Both the position numbers and the translations under genes were made by a program. Shown here piece after piece: positions 63,437 through 64,000 of a stretch of 64,000 bases of DNA. This stretch comes from JAPOUP01 sp965221405. GTDB taxonomy: Bacteria; Pseudomonadota; Alphaproteobacteria; Rhodobacterales; Rhodobacteraceae. Numbering within the stretch: the stretch's first letter is position 1; each line of letters begins with the position of its first letter. The notes under the pieces were generated by a model. The model did no database searches and had not been told where the DNA came from. It saw only the letters and a list, made by a program, of their open reading frames with translations. The stretch lies in NCBI GenBank assembly GCA_965221405.1, contig CBDCSE010000003.1, forward strand, positions 705,315 through 769,314. The letters run 5' to 3'.

Positions 63437-64000
63437 ATGCGCATCCCGCAGGCACCGACCCCCCAGACCCTGACCACGGCCCTCACAGCCACCCTGCTGG
63501 CCGTCCTGGCCCTGCCCGCCGCGGCCCAGACCCTGGCCGGGTCCGGGGCCTTCACCGGCGCCGAGGGCGACCGCTGGTCGCACGGCCTCGCCGTCGAGGG
63601 CCGGAAGGTGGCCTCGCTCGCCGTCACCGGCGCCACCCGCCGCATCCGGCTGGGGGGCGGCCTGGCCGTGCGGGGCGAGAACGCCGGGACCACCACCGCC
63701 GTGGCCGAAGAGACCGTCTGTCTGGATGACGGGGCCTTTGATTCGCGGGGGGAGCCCGTGCCCAACTGGACCTGCACCGAGGAAGTCACCATCCCGGCCG
63801 CCGTCGTCTGGCCGACCGCCAACGCCGACGGCACCACCTTCACCTTCGCGTCGGGGTCCGAGCCCGGCTCCGTCCACTGGACCCTCACCACCATCGACAG
63901 CAACTGCCGGTCGGACGCCGGGCCCGCCGTGACCGTGACGGCCACCCTCGACGACGCCAGCACCCGGACCGTCACCTACACGGTCGCCGATGACGATGTC
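63437..64000 (+). CDS. Small secreted protein, 3' end beyond the window
   Basis: An open frame of 188 codons that runs off the window. Signal peptide about residues 1-31 (LTTALTATLLAVLALPAAAQ). The mature part begins TLAGSGAFTGAEGDRWSHGL. The (A/I)(F/Y)TG-x-x-GD-x-W-x-H pattern and its spacing to the first Cys resemble the secreted protein at 48934-49583. GAGAGAGG ribosome site. The third exported gene in a row; they probably form one locus. Confidence 0.65.
   Translation, partial: MRIPQAPTPQTLTTALTATLLAVLALPAAAQTLAGSGAFTGAEGDRWSHGLAVEGRKVASLAVTGATRRIRLGGGLAVRGENAGTTTAVAEETVCLDDGAFDSRGEPVPNWTCTEEVTIPAAVVWPTANADGTTFTFASGSEPGSVHWTLTTIDSNCRSDAGPAVTVTATLDDASTRTVTYTVADDDV

Overview
The window looks like a chromosomal segment from an alphaproteobacterium of the Rhodobacterales (Roseobacteraceae/Paracoccaceae type). 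I judge this from gene order as much as from single genes: ccmI-ruvX-DUF1289, glyQ-(small ORF)-DUF6446-glyS-ppdK, soxBDAG, rarD/LOG/LysM/Atm1-type ABC transporter, and a MoxR ATPase with a CoxE-like VWA protein. No rRNA, tRNA, CRISPR array or prophage was seen. The density of insertion sequences, broken genes and toxin-antitoxin (TA) modules would fit a host-associated or otherwise genome-eroding lineage, but that is inference.

Layout. 0-9.2 kb: cytochrome P450, VWA/MoxR pair split by a PIN-type TA module, dksA, an FAD monooxygenase, tpiA and a D-lyxose isomerase-like cupin. 9.4-15.1 kb: an orphan AAA ATPase, a frameshifted RelB-like antitoxin, an orphan HigA, a class III aminotransferase, an IS110-like remnant and an intact Xre-RES TA pair. 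15.8-19.7 kb: dusA followed by a phytanoyl-CoA-dioxygenase-like gene cut by an IS1634-family element. 19.9-27.4 kb: ccmI-ruvX-DUF1289 (minus) and divergent soxBDAG (plus), which turns sarcosine into glycine and methylene-THF. 27.4-35.5 kb: a GC-rich transposon graveyard (IS66, IS630, IS4/DUF4338-like, IS30 with IS110 nested in it, a PIN remnant, a second IS630) that surrounds a lower-GC three-gene cassette of unknown function (28.6-30.5 kb). 35.6-38.1 kb: a PIN/RHH TA pair and a protein that joins an RNA polymerase alpha-CTD-like helical domain to a sigma region-4-like helix-turn-helix. 38.2-48.2 kb: sodB, rarD broken by a second identical IS1634 copy, LOG, a LysM protein, an AAA/PD-(D/E)XK protein and an Atm1-type exporter. 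48.9-51.5 kb: a secreted protein whose signal-peptide frame crosses a 17-base G/C run, and a secreted trypsin-fold protein that seems to have lost its catalytic triad. 52-59.4 kb: an IS1595 remnant and the glyQ-glyS-ppdK cluster. 59.6-64 kb: a very GC-rich surface locus with a promoter, 13-bp tandem repeats, a 973-residue lipoprotein ending in a TbpB-like barrel, and two small secreted proteins, the last running off the window.

Most notable: two identical 1961-bp IS1634-family copies flanked by target duplications of 142 and 90 bp; removing the IS and one repeat restores open frames of 271 and 309 codons, so both insertions look recent and in principle reversible. An IS110 element sits inside an IS30 transposase so precisely that removing it restores a 322-codon frame, which defines a GT core. 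The best candidates for an undescribed system are the three-gene cassette at 28.6-30.5 kb and the sigma/alpha-CTD-like protein at 36.7-38.1 kb. The secreted proteins at 48.9 and 63.4 kb may be members of one uncharacterised family, one of them potentially phase-variable.
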